A stretch of 64,000 nucleotides of DNA, taken from the NCBI GenBank assembly GCA_020446675.1, contig JAGREE010000021.1, forward strand, positions 1-64,000, in the 5' to 3' direction. Made by a program: the position numbers and the translations under genes. Source of the DNA: Alphaproteobacteria bacterium. GTDB lineage: Bacteria; Pseudomonadota; Alphaproteobacteria; Sphingomonadales; Emcibacteraceae. Below the pieces are notes generated by a model that saw nothing but the letters and a program-made list of their open reading frames with translations, searched no databases and was not told the DNA's origin. Of this stretch, positions 27,782-38,206 are shown piece by piece (within the stretch, counting starts at the first letter, position 1; the number at the start of each line of letters is the position of its first letter).

Positions 27782-29452
27782 ATGATTGTTTCGCTTACGA
27801 TCAAAGATATCGTTCTGATAGACCGCCTTCAAATGAATTTTGAAGACGGTCTATGTGTTTTAAGTGGCGAAACCGGGGCTGGTAAATCTATTCTTCTTTC
27901 CGGTATTGGACTGGCAATTGGGGCCCGCGGTGGGCGAGAACTTATCAGAAACGCTAAAGACCAGGGCAGTGTCAGCATTGAACTACACCTCGAAGATGGA
28001 CACAAGGTGTGGTCATTTCTGAAAGAACAAGGCTTAGATTATGAGCCTGGGCAAATTATATTGCGCCGCATAATTATGAATGACGGGCGTAGCCGGGCTT
28101 TTATAAATGATCAGTCTGTAAGTGTGGGGCTGCTACGTGAAGTCGGCGAAAGTCTTATTGAAATTCATGGTCAGCATGATGAGCGTGGCTTACTTAACCC
28201 ATCAGGACATCGAGAGCTTCTAGATGATTTTGGAAATTATAATTCATTATTACTTGATGTCAGAAAAAATTACCGCACTTTGACGAATTTGCAGGAATTG
28301 CTGGCGAAGGAAGAAGAAAAACTTGGAAACGCTCAAAAAGATGAAGAATATATTCGTCATAACCTTGAAGAGCTCGACCAGTTAAATCCGATTGCAGGTG
28401 AGGAGGAAAAACTAGCCACAGACAGAACAAAGATGATGCAGGGGGAAACATTGTCAGAGGGGTTAGGGGAACTGCTGGAAAAACTGCTTAGTGATAAAGG
28501 GGTTGATACGGTTTTACGGACAACGATCAGAAAAATAGAGCGTATGTCTGCCCAAGTGCCGGGATTACTTGACCCTGTCTCAGCAAGCCTTGATCGTGCT
28601 GCCAATGAAACAACCGAGGCTATTTCCGAGCTTGAAAGAATTATTCGTGATCTTGAGTTTAATCCATATGACCTTGAAAATGTGGAAGAGCGCCTATTTG
28701 CTCTTCGAGGGATTGCCCGCAAACATCATTGCCAGCCTGACAGTCTGGTCCAGTTAAAAAAGGATTTTGAAGATAAACTTGAAAGTCTGGAGTTTAGTGA
28801 TCGTGAAGTTCAAAGATTAAAGAGCGAAGTCAAACAGGCAAGAGCAAAATTTGAAGAAAATGTCATAAAGCTTTCAGAAGCAAGACAGAAGACCGGCGCT
28901 ATTCTTGATGACCAGGTTAACAAGGAATTGCCGGCACTGAAAATGGACAAGGCAAAATTTAAAACCTTTCTTGAACCGCTTGAGCGGGAAAGCTGGAACG
29001 CTGATGGAGGGGAACGCGTTGATTTCAGGGTTTCTACAAATCCAGGTGCCCCGTTCGGTGGCCTGATCAAAATTGCTTCCGGCGGTGAACTTTCCAGATT
29101 TATCCTGGCTCTAAAAGTTGTTCTAGCGCGTAAAACAAGTGTCGCGACACTGATTTTTGATGAAATTGATCAGGGGGTTGGTGGTGCTGTCGCCAATGCA
29201 GTTGGGGAAAGACTGGCGGACCTGGCAACGAAGGCACAAATTATGGTGATTACACATTCGCCCCAGGTTGCAGCTCGCGGGAACAGTCACTGGCTCATTA
29301 ATAAGGGGATATCGGAAGATGGGGAAACTGTGACCACCACCGTGACTTTGATTGACAAAGACCACAGGCGAGAGGAAATTGCCCGAATGCTATCGGGAGC
29401 GCATGTTACAAAAGAATCTAGGGCTGCCGCAGATAATCTGTTAAATTGGTAA
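27782..29452 (+). CDS. recN: DNA repair protein RecN
   Basis: A 556-residue SMC-like ATPase for double-strand-break repair. IKDIVLIDRLQMNFEDGL starts the head; Walker A is GETGAGKS (~31-38); a central coiled coil spans ~160-380; signature IASGGELSRFILALK (~430) and Walker B TLIFDEIDQGVGG (~459) close the head. The length matches the family. It starts 17 bases after bamD and is followed 22 bases later by ligA, so the three probably form one unit. Confidence 0.96.
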   Translation: MIVSLTIKDIVLIDRLQMNFEDGLCVLSGETGAGKSILLSGIGLAIGARGGRELIRNAKDQGSVSIELHLEDGHKVWSFLKEQGLDYEPGQIILRRIIMNDGRSRAFINDQSVSVGLLREVGESLIEIHGQHDERGLLNPSGHRELLDDFGNYNSLLLDVRKNYRTLTNLQELLAKEEEKLGNAQKDEEYIRHNLEELDQLNPIAGEEEKLATDRTKMMQGETLSEGLGELLEKLLSDKGVDTVLRTTIRKIERMSAQVPGLLDPVSASLDRAANETTEAISELERIIRDLEFNPYDLENVEERLFALRGIARKHHCQPDSLVQLKKDFEDKLESLEFSDREVQRLKSEVKQARAKFEENVIKLSEARQKTGAILDDQVNKELPALKMDKAKFKTFLEPLERESWNADGGERVDFRVSTNPGAPFGGLIKIASGGELSRFILALKVVLARKTSVATLIFDEIDQGVGGAVANAVGERLADLATKAQIMVITHSPQVAARGNSHWLINKGISEDGETVTTTVTLIDKDHRREEIARMLSGAHVTKESRAAADNLLNW

Positions 29453-29474
29453 CATTGCAGATGAGACGTAATAG

Positions 29475-31562
<2,088 letters not shown>

Positions 31563-31642
31563 ATATGCATAAATTGCATGGCTGTCGATCCTTTTATCCT
31601 TCTACTCATTTGGTATGCGAATATATATATCCACTCTGACAC

Positions 31643-31696
31643 AAGGGTGATGAGCACCCTTAATGAATTAAATTCAGCAGATTTAAGGATAGATCA
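31643..31696 (+). promoter_or_regulatory. structured 5' leader of the first YxFMDLL gene
   Basis: A hairpin (AAGGGTG 31643-31649, loop ATGAG, CACCCTT 31655-31661) is followed by 9 bases and then AATTCAGCAGATTTAAGGAT (31671-31690), which includes the AAGGA ribosome-binding site. The block from 31669 to 31700 is identical to 32154-32185 before the paralogue. An A/T-rich TATATA run (31624-31629) just upstream could be the -10. The hairpin might also end ligA transcripts, but no T-run follows. Confidence 0.5.
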
Positions 31697-31957
31697 ATGA
31701 TAAACGTATTAAAAACATACAGCTTCATGGACCTGTTGAAGGATTATAATTATGTTCCTGAAGCAGAAAAAAGCGCAATCGAATTTCCAGAAAATGTTTC
31801 AGCACTTGTTGAATATTTTACTGACTTGATTAAAAACAAAACCGAAGACTATGACTTTATGTCTCTTCTCGGTGACAAAGGATATGTTCCAGTCAACGAC
31901 AACTGGACTAAATCATACGTAAACGATAACAGCAAAATCGAAAAAATTGCGTCTTAA
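31697..31957 (+). CDS. 86-residue YxFMDLL repeat protein, copy A; family not recognised
   Basis: I do not recognise this protein. It has two copies of one motif: YSFMDLLKDYNYVP near residue 8 and YDFMSLLGDKGYVP near residue 53, i.e. Y-x-F-M-(D/S)-L-L-x(4)-Y-V-P. The part between is acidic and amphipathic (EFPENVSALVEYFTDLIKNK). No signal peptide or membrane helix. A paralogue of the same length follows at 32182-32442 with the same two-motif plan and an identical leader. AAGGA 8-10 bases upstream supports ATG 31697. A 12-bp hairpin terminator follows the gene. The repeat suggests a small binding or regulatory module; function unknown. Confidence 0.8.
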   Translation: MINVLKTYSFMDLLKDYNYVPEAEKSAIEFPENVSALVEYFTDLIKNKTEDYDFMSLLGDKGYVPVNDNWTKSYVNDNSKIEKIAS

Positions 31958-31964
31958 TTTGATC

Positions 31965-31994
31965 TTTTGTGGCAGTGTTATTACTGCCACAAAA
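31965..31994 (+). terminator. hairpin terminator after YxFMDLL copy A
   Basis: TTTTGTGGCAGT (31965-31976), loop GTTATT, ACTGCCACAAAA (31983-31994): a 12-bp perfect stem 8 bases after the stop. A pyrimidine-rich and T-rich stretch follows downstream (32009-32015). It separates the two paralogues into independent transcripts. Confidence 0.65.
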
Positions 31995-32089
31995 GCTTTC
32001 CTTTCCCATTTTTTTCAAAAATTTTTCTTCTAAAAACCTCCAAATGCGATAAGCCGTATTTATTATGAGATAAGGTGTTCCGGCCCCTA

Positions 32090-32181
32090 TTGATCTGGGG
32101 GTAGGGCTACAATTATAGTTAATTTATGGAAGTGAAGAGCATTTCCACAAAAATAAATTCAGCAGATTTAAGGATAGATCA
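32090..32181 (+). promoter_or_regulatory. promoter and structured 5' leader of the second YxFMDLL gene
   Basis: Candidate sigma-70 promoter TTGATC (32090-32095), 18-base spacer, TATAGT (32114-32119); this would start RNA close to a hairpin TGGAAGTG (32127-32134), loop AAGAG, CATTTCCA (32140-32147). After 8 bases comes AATTCAGCAGATTTAAGGAT (32156-32175), identical to the leader of copy A. The stem sequence differs from copy A but the pairing, loop length and position are kept. Confidence 0.5.
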
Positions 32182-32442
32182 ATGACTAAATTTCTAACAA
32201 CTTATAGCTTCATGGATCTGTTGAAGGAGTATGATTATGTCCCTGAAACAGATCACAATGAAACATCAATTTTCGATAATTTTGAGAGCTTTTTTGCGCC
32301 GATAACTGACTTTGTTAAAGCGAGTGCAGACGAGTATGATTTCATGGATCTTTTAAATGATAAAGGGTATGTGACTGCAAATTCTGCTGATGCTCTTGTC
32401 GCCAGCAACGATAATGATTTATTTGTCAAAGCTGCTTCTTAA
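32182..32442 (+). CDS. 86-residue YxFMDLL repeat protein, copy B; family not recognised
   Basis: Paralogue of the gene at 31697, also 86 residues. Motif 1 is YSFMDLLKEYDYVP near residue 8 and motif 2 YDFMDLLNDKGYVT near residue 53. The ends (AAS versus IAS) and the spacing also match, while the linker has diverged (FDNFESFFAPITDFVKASADE). The protein is acidic and soluble-looking. It has its own promoter-like sequence and the same leader as copy A, with AAGGA upstream of ATG 32182. A terminator hairpin at 32453-32474 follows. No function can be assigned. Confidence 0.8.
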   Translation: MTKFLTTYSFMDLLKEYDYVPETDHNETSIFDNFESFFAPITDFVKASADEYDFMDLLNDKGYVTANSADALVASNDNDLFVKAAS

Positions 32443-32452
32443 GGACAATTAA

Positions 32453-32474
32453 ACGGTAGCGATACCGCTACCGT
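32453..32474. terminator. terminator between YxFMDLL copy B and prmA
   Basis: ACGGTAGCG (32453-32461), loop ATAC, CGCTACCGT (32466-32474), a 9-bp perfect stem between two convergent stop codons. No strong T-run on the plus strand; it may serve both directions weakly. Confidence 0.55.
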
Positions 32475-32483
32475 ACAGCTGTC

Positions 32484-33392
32484 TCATGACTTTTGCAGAA
32501 GCAATGTCTGCCATTCTTTAATCGGGTATGTTCTCAGCAGCTTCATATTTCTGCTTTCATAAGTTTCCAGAACAGCATCTTCCTGCTCCTTTAATAGTCC
32601 GGAAAGAAGCAGGTAGGCGTTCTTGCCAAGATTTGAAATAATTTCAGGGGCCATATCTATTAACGGTCCGGCAAGAATGTTTGCGACAATCAGATCGTAA
32701 GGACCATTTTCCCCGAGAATGGAATTTTCAAATCCATCGCATGTAAGCCCACTAATTTGCGGGACATGATTAATCAGGAAATTTTCCTTAGCGGTGTCAG
32801 TTGCAATCGGATCAATGTCGCTTGCCAGTATTAGACCATCCCATTGTTTGGCCATGGCAATGGCGAGTACGCCGCTACCACATCCCAGATCCAGCATTTT
32901 TGCAGGATTTATTATTTCACCCAGATCGCTGATTGCCATAAGGCAGCCCGCAGTTGTGCCATGGCTTCCGGTTCCAAAAGCTTGTCCAGCGTCAATGCAA
33001 ATGGCAATTTTATTGTCCGGTATTTTATCTTTATCATGACTTCCATAAAGAAAAAAATGCCCAGCATTGATTGGCTTTAACAGTTTCTGGGATTCTGCAA
33101 CCCAGTTTTTATTTTCTACCTCTTCCATATATATTTCAGGGGAAGCGACTTTAAGGATTTCAGACATATCCATTACGGCTTTATTTATAATCGTCAGATC
33201 AGGCTTCTCCTGGTAATAGGCCTCCAGAATCCCGTTCTTTATATCTTCTTCAATTTCGAAGCTTGCTATAGAGGGGAAATTATCGTCGCAGGAGGCAAAA
33301 ATGACTTCTTCATAAGAAGGCAATAATTCTTTTGGAGCAGTGAATTTTATTTTCCAGCTTTTGTTTGCATCAATCGATTGTTTATCAGTCAT
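32484..33392 (-). CDS. prmA: ribosomal protein L11 methyltransferase PrmA
   Basis: A 302-residue SAM methyltransferase that trimethylates ribosomal protein L11. SAM motif I is MLDLGCGSGVLAIAMAK (~167-183); DAGQAFGTGSHGTT (~137) and VANILAGPLIDMAPEI (~236) are PrmA signatures. The N-terminal L11-binding region (~1-90) is more divergent. Convergent with the YxFMDLL pair and divergent from the DUF2807 genes. Confidence 0.94.
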   Translation of the reverse strand: MTDKQSIDANKSWKIKFTAPKELLPSYEEVIFASCDDNFPSIASFEIEEDIKNGILEAYYQEKPDLTIINKAVMDMSEILKVASPEIYMEEVENKNWVAESQKLLKPINAGHFFLYGSHDKDKIPDNKIAICIDAGQAFGTGSHGTTAGCLMAISDLGEIINPAKMLDLGCGSGVLAIAMAKQWDGLILASDIDPIATDTAKENFLINHVPQISGLTCDGFENSILGENGPYDLIVANILAGPLIDMAPEIISNLGKNAYLLLSGLLKEQEDAVLETYESRNMKLLRTYPIKEWQTLLLQKS

Positions 33393-33558
33393 TCAGTACA
33401 CCTGTTCATTTCGTTTTATTTTCGTCCTTTCTCCATTTTGCTTTGTTTGACCGTTAAAAATGCGATGAAACACAAGTAATTTGAGACGAGAGGCCGATGG
33501 CAGCATTGTCCCAGAAACGCTTTTCAAATAAAATTCTAATCTATAGGAGACGAGCAAT

Positions 33559-34224
33559 ATGACAAACTTTATTTCAAAATTTCCGACTTTTCTGATCAGT
33601 ATTATGGTTGGTTCAATCATATTTTTTCAATTTGCCCAGGCTGATGAAATCAAAGTTAAGCATGATCTGGAGGATTTCAACCAAATTCGTATCGATAATA
33701 TCGGGGTTCAGTTGGATGTTACAGTTGGCAAGAAATTTTCCATAGAAGTTGAGGGGGAAGAAGAGTTGGTGAATACGCTTCTTCTTAAAGTCAGGGGCCA
33801 TAAGCTCGTTCTATATCGCGATGATGAAAAGCATTTCTGGGACAAGGGAAACAATGATTCAACAAAAGTGATCATCAGTATGCCTGAATTTACTGGATTT
33901 GATCTTCGCGGGGCTGTTGATGCCCATATTAAAGGGGTTGATAGCGATAAAGTCGAATTTGATTTAAAGGGTGCCGGAAATATTAACATCGAAGGTAAAT
34001 GTAAATGGTTCATTGTTGATTTAAAGGGCGCGGGAAATGTTGAAGCGGAAAACTTCAAATGTGAGGAAGCGGATGTAGATCTAAAAGGTGCCGGCAATAT
34101 TTCTGTATATGCCAGCGAAAGAGTAAGTGCCGATATTAAAGGCATGGGTAATATTGACGTATATGGAAACCCAAAAGACGTCACAAAAAGTGATGGATGG
34201 TTTAGCAATATTTCCATTCATTAA
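33559..34224 (+). CDS. exported DUF2807 (GIN) beta-solenoid protein 1
   Basis: A 221-residue protein with a signal peptide cut near AQA-DE (residue 29). A DUF2807/GIN domain follows: an N-terminal strand region (FNQIRIDNIGVQLDVTVGK, EVEGEEELV) then about five rungs of the pattern (I/L)KGAGN(I/V)xxx. The usual GSGD of the two neighbours is mostly GAGN here, and two rungs fewer are present. DUF2807 proteins are putative surface or periplasmic beta-helices of unknown role. First of three tandem paralogues; 38 bases to the next. AGGAGA lies upstream of ATG 33559. Confidence 0.85.
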   Translation: MTNFISKFPTFLISIMVGSIIFFQFAQADEIKVKHDLEDFNQIRIDNIGVQLDVTVGKKFSIEVEGEEELVNTLLLKVRGHKLVLYRDDEKHFWDKGNNDSTKVIISMPEFTGFDLRGAVDAHIKGVDSDKVEFDLKGAGNINIEGKCKWFIVDLKGAGNVEAENFKCEEADVDLKGAGNISVYASERVSADIKGMGNIDVYGNPKDVTKSDGWFSNISIH

Positions 34225-34262
34225 AGCGGGAAGATTATTAAGGAATATGTGAGGAAAATGAA

Positions 34263-35045
34263 ATGAATAAACTGGTTAAAATAGCAGGGGTGTCTTTGGC
34301 AGCATTATCGGCAGCCCTTTATGCTTCATCAAGCACTGAGAGTCTGGCCGCCAATATTACGAAGGCGTCTGATTTAAAAGGATTTACCAAAGTCCAGCTG
34401 AATACTTCGTCGGATGTGAATATTAAAATCGGAAAAGAATTTTCCATTGAAATGGTCGGCGATGAAGATCGTATTGCCAATACGGTTCTGGAATTGAATG
34501 AGGATACTCTTAAAATTAAAAATAAAAGAGACTTTTTTAATTTTGATAATGACCAGGAAATGGTCGTTAATATTGTAATGCCTGAATTAAAATCAATGAA
34601 AATAAATGGGTCCGGTGATGCCGAGATTACGGGCGTTGATAATGATGAACTTGAGTTGAAAATAAATGGCTCAGGCGACATGACAGTATCAGGAAAAACC
34701 AAAGCTCTGAATCTGGGCATTAACGGGTCCGGAGATATCAATATGGACCAGATAGATGGTAATGACGTGGATATTTCGATCAATGGTTCCGGGGATGTTA
34801 CCTTCAACGGGGGCAGTTGCACCAGCATGGTAATAGATATTCATGGCTCCGGCGATGTAAATGCGAAGGATCTGAAATGTAAAGACGTTGATGTTGATGT
34901 ATCCGGTTCCGGTGATAGTACGGTTTATGCAAGTAACTCAATTACTTTTGACAGTCATGGTTCCGGTGAAGTAGATGTATATGGTAAACCAAAAACAGTA
35001 GTTGATAATGAAACTAAAAGAAGAAGCAGGGTTGTTGTTCATTAG
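34263..35045 (+). CDS. exported DUF2807 (GIN) beta-solenoid protein 2
   Basis: A 260-residue paralogue of its neighbours. Signal peptide ends near SLA-AN (residue 30). An N-terminal part (LKGFTKVQLNTSSDVNIKIGKEFSIEMVGDEDR) is followed by seven rungs with the repeat (I/V)xGSGD(I/V/A)xxx at roughly 20-residue spacing and a final DVYGKPKTV cap. Repeated Gly-Ser-Gly-Asp turns suggest a stacked right-handed beta-helix, perhaps with ordered Asp ladders. Expected in the periplasm or at the cell surface. Function unknown. Confidence 0.87.
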   Translation: MNKLVKIAGVSLAALSAALYASSSTESLAANITKASDLKGFTKVQLNTSSDVNIKIGKEFSIEMVGDEDRIANTVLELNEDTLKIKNKRDFFNFDNDQEMVVNIVMPELKSMKINGSGDAEITGVDNDELELKINGSGDMTVSGKTKALNLGINGSGDINMDQIDGNDVDISINGSGDVTFNGGSCTSMVIDIHGSGDVNAKDLKCKDVDVDVSGSGDSTVYASNSITFDSHGSGEVDVYGKPKTVVDNETKRRSRVVVH

Positions 35046-35069
35046 CCGCTGGTCAAAGAGAAGTCGTAA

Positions 35070-35846
35070 ATGAATATAATATTTAAAGTAAGGTCAATAT
35101 CAGTAATATCCGTTCTTGCATTCGCGTTGCCTTTTGCCGCGAATGCAAGGGATGTGACTGAAATGGCTGACTTCTCAGGTTTTTCAAGAATTGAATTAGA
35201 TACTTCTGCTGATCTTAAGGTTAAAATAGGAAATGAATTTTCGGTAAAAATGACCGGTGATCAGCGCCGAATTGACCGTATGGAATTTGAACGTTCAGGG
35301 GACAAGCTGGAAATATCGGGACGGTCACGTTTTGGTTTTTTTGGCAGAGATAGCGGGGGCTATATTAAAATCGAAATCACAATGCCGGATCTTGAGGAAA
35401 TGGAAATCAACAGCTCGGGAGACGCGGAGATATCAGGTTTAGATAATAAGGAAATATCACTTAACATCAATGGCTCCGGCAATATTTATGCCACTGGCAA
35501 AAGTGAAAACCTTCAAATCGAAGTAAACGGCTCCGGTGATATTGAGCTTGATCAGTTCAAAAGTAAGTCGGTAAGCATCGAAATTGAAGGATCCGGTAAT
35601 GTTGATTTTGATGGCGGTACTTGCGATAAAATGAAAATTGACGTTGAAGGATCCGGTGATATTGATGCAAAGGATTTTGTCTGCAAGGAAATTAATATGG
35701 ATATATCAGGCTCGGGCAACAGCAGGGTATATGCAACCGATCTTTTTATCTTTAAAGGAGATGGGTCGGGCCGGGTTGATGTTTTTGGCAAACCCAATAA
35801 AATCGAAGACCGCACTGATCATGACAGTAAAATCAGGATACGATAA
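35070..35846 (+). CDS. exported DUF2807 (GIN) beta-solenoid protein 3
   Basis: A 258-residue third paralogue. Signal peptide to about residue 26 (AANA-RD). Same plan: FSGFSRIELDTSADLKVKIGNEF, then seven rungs (INSSGD, INGSGN, VNGSGD, IEGSGN, VEGSGD, ISGSGN, GDGSGR) and a DVFGKPNKI cap. It is closer to protein 2 than to protein 1 in length and turn sequence. It starts 24 bases after protein 2 and converges on the helicase gene with a 14-base gap. Likely one operon of three. Confidence 0.87.
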   Translation: MNIIFKVRSISVISVLAFALPFAANARDVTEMADFSGFSRIELDTSADLKVKIGNEFSVKMTGDQRRIDRMEFERSGDKLEISGRSRFGFFGRDSGGYIKIEITMPDLEEMEINSSGDAEISGLDNKEISLNINGSGNIYATGKSENLQIEVNGSGDIELDQFKSKSVSIEIEGSGNVDFDGGTCDKMKIDVEGSGDIDAKDFVCKEINMDISGSGNSRVYATDLFIFKGDGSGRVDVFGKPNKIEDRTDHDSKIRIR

Positions 35847-35860
35847 ATCACAGGCTATTG

Positions 35861-38146
35861 TCAGGCAGATTTAATAAAACTGTCCATAACTTTACGTTCA
35901 GACCCCATTTCAAAATCAATGGTCAGTTTATTGCCCTCTATTTCCGTTACTTGGCCATAACCGAATTTGTCGTGGAAAACCCGTTCTCCTATGGCAAATT
36001 CCGAAGCAGCGGATTTCCTGGATGTGCTTACTGTGTTCGGAAAACGTTTTTTTGCCCGGCTTCGGTCAAGCTGGTAAAATTCCCGGCCTTCACCAAAATT
36101 AAATCCCAGATTTCCGGAAGGATTGAAATCTCTTTGATCAGAGTTTGTGAGCCCCTGTTGTCCCAGCTTTACGATATGTTCTTTTGGAAGCTCCTCTATA
36201 AACCGTGACGGGATCGGCGTCATATAATTTCCAAACATATAGCGGGTAGCGGCATAAAAAATATAGGCTCGTTTTTTGGCTCGTGTTATGCCGACATAGG
36301 CAAGCCTGCGTTCTTCCTCCAGTCCTCTTTCCCCCTGTTCCTCAATTGATCGGCGACTGGGGAAAAGTTCCTCTTCCCAACCGGGAAGAAATACGGTGTC
36401 AAACTCAAGCCCTTTTGAGCCGTGTAATGTCATTATGCTGATACTGTCATACTGGTTTTCCGCCGTATTTTCCATGACCAGTGAAATATGTTCCAGAAAC
36501 TCTTCTAGATTTTCGAAGGCTTCCATTCCACGGATCAGTTCTGCAAGATTTTCTAGCTTACCCGGCGCGTCTGGGGATTTGTCATTGCGCCATTTATCAT
36601 AATAACCGCTTTCTTCCAGTATTGTATCGGTAATATCAAGATGATTTACATCCTGTGCTATCGTTCGCCAGCGGTCAAAGTTCTGCAATAGCTGGGCGAG
36701 TGCAGTTCTGGCTTTTTTGCTAATTTCATCTGTTTCAACAATATCAATTGATGCTTTAACCAGTGATGTTCCGGCGGCTCTGGCTATACGGTGTAATTTG
36801 GCAACGGTTGTGTCCCCAATTCCCCGTTTGGGAACATTAATGATCCGCTCGAATGCAAGATCATCGTCGGGATTTTGCAATACACGCAGGTATGCCATCG
36901 CATCCCTGATTTCGGCTCTTTCATAAAAGCGGACGCCCCCTATAATCCGATAAGGAATTCCGAGTGTGATAAAATTTTCCTCAAATTCACGGGTTTGAAA
37001 ACCGGCACGAACCAGTATCGCCATTTCATTTAATGGCTGCTTTTTGCGCTGAAGATCTTCGACAATTTCGCCGATTGCCCTGGCTTCTGCACGGCCATCC
37101 CAGACGGCGTTTACACTTACTTTCTCGCCTCCTTCTTCAGCGGTCCATAATGTCTTGCCAAGACGGTCACGATTGCTGTTGATCAATCCGCTTGCCGCGC
37201 CCAGAATATGGGTGGTGGAGCGATAGTTTTGTTCAAGACGGACAATTTTTGCCCCTTCAAAGTCCTTTTCAAATTTGAGGATATTACCAACTTCCGCGCC
37301 GCGCCATCCGTATATTGACTGGTCATCGTCACCTACGCAGCAGATATTTTTATGCCCCATTGCCAACAGCCTTAACCACAAATATTGGGCCACATTAGTG
37401 TCCTGATATTCGTCAATTAGAATATATCTGAATCGTTTTTGATATTCGCTTAGAATATGAGGGTTTTTCTGAAACAGTGTAACGCAAAGCAGGATGAGAT
37501 CACCGAAATCCGCAGCATTTAATGCTTTTAATCGGTTTTGATAGCTTTCATAAAGGTCCAGGCCTTTGCCATCAGCATAAAAGTGGGCTTCACTTTTTGG
37601 GACCTGCCCTGGCAGGAGCCCTTTATTCTTCCAACTATCAATTAGTCCGGCCAGCATACGGGGAGGAAACCGTTTTTCGTCAATGTCAGCGGCCCTTACA
37701 AGCTGTTTTATTAACCTAAGCTGATCATCCTGATCAAGTATGGTAAAATTCGTTCCCAGTCCGACAAGGTCGGCATGTCGCCTTAGAATTTTAACACAGA
37801 TCGAATGAAAGGTGCCCAGCCAGAACATGTTTTCTACCGCTGAGCCAATAATTGCTCCGACCCGGTCCTTCATTTCATGTGCGGCTTTGTTGGTAAATGT
37901 CACGGCAAGAATCTGGTTGGGATAGGCTCTGCCGGTGGCCAGTATATGTGCCAGCCGGGTTGTCAGGACCCGTGTTTTTCCTGTTCCTGCACCTGCGAGC
38001 ACCAGTATTGGACCATCAATATGTCTAATGGCTTCCAGTTGCGGTGGGTTTAGCCCCTCCAGGTAAAATGGCGGAATATTATTTTCTGCCATCTGCTCAG
38101 ATGGCTGCATTTCAGACAGGTTATCTAGGTCAAAAGGGTCGGACAT
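35861..38146 (-). CDS. uvrD: UvrD/PcrA-type superfamily I DNA helicase
   Basis: A 761-residue 3'-5' helicase. Motif Ia/Walker A LAGAGTGKTRVLTTR (~50), TFTNKAAHEMKDR, ILIDEYQDTN (Walker B, ~248), GDDDQSIYGWRGA (~277), LEQNYRST (~302), VSIMTLHGSKGLEFD-type motif V region (SIMTLHGSKGLEFDTVFLPG, ~572) and EERRLAYVGITRAKK (~610). A C-terminal Tudor-like segment (VFHDKFGYGQVTEIEGNKLTIDFE) is PcrA/UvrD-like. It likely acts in repair and removal of stalled complexes. ATG 38146 is preferred to TTG 38152. Whether it is UvrD or a PcrA/Rep paralogue is not decided. Confidence 0.92.
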   Translation of the reverse strand: MSDPFDLDNLSEMQPSEQMAENNIPPFYLEGLNPPQLEAIRHIDGPILVLAGAGTGKTRVLTTRLAHILATGRAYPNQILAVTFTNKAAHEMKDRVGAIIGSAVENMFWLGTFHSICVKILRRHADLVGLGTNFTILDQDDQLRLIKQLVRAADIDEKRFPPRMLAGLIDSWKNKGLLPGQVPKSEAHFYADGKGLDLYESYQNRLKALNAADFGDLILLCVTLFQKNPHILSEYQKRFRYILIDEYQDTNVAQYLWLRLLAMGHKNICCVGDDDQSIYGWRGAEVGNILKFEKDFEGAKIVRLEQNYRSTTHILGAASGLINSNRDRLGKTLWTAEEGGEKVSVNAVWDGRAEARAIGEIVEDLQRKKQPLNEMAILVRAGFQTREFEENFITLGIPYRIIGGVRFYERAEIRDAMAYLRVLQNPDDDLAFERIINVPKRGIGDTTVAKLHRIARAAGTSLVKASIDIVETDEISKKARTALAQLLQNFDRWRTIAQDVNHLDITDTILEESGYYDKWRNDKSPDAPGKLENLAELIRGMEAFENLEEFLEHISLVMENTAENQYDSISIMTLHGSKGLEFDTVFLPGWEEELFPSRRSIEEQGERGLEEERRLAYVGITRAKKRAYIFYAATRYMFGNYMTPIPSRFIEELPKEHIVKLGQQGLTNSDQRDFNPSGNLGFNFGEGREFYQLDRSRAKKRFPNTVSTSRKSAASEFAIGERVFHDKFGYGQVTEIEGNKLTIDFEMGSERKVMDSFIKSA

Positions 38147-38206
38147 GGACAATATATACCCTATTGTGATTTAAAAAACAGAGGAAAATAATATGAATTT
38201 AATTTA

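Noticed and set aside
31662..31671. TTAA-N4-TTAA near 31660-31671 as a CtrA site
   Set aside because: The spacer is 4, not 7 bases, so it does not fit the consensus.
32041..32100. Possible small RNA or attachment site between the two YxFMDLL genes
   Set aside because: Apart from the terminator, promoter and leader already listed I see no repeat, tRNA-like end or conserved structure.
34319..34828. Long minus-strand frames opposite the DUF2807 genes (also 33708-34217)
   Set aside because: They arise from the repeated GSGD/KGAGN codons read backwards and have no start signals or known motifs.
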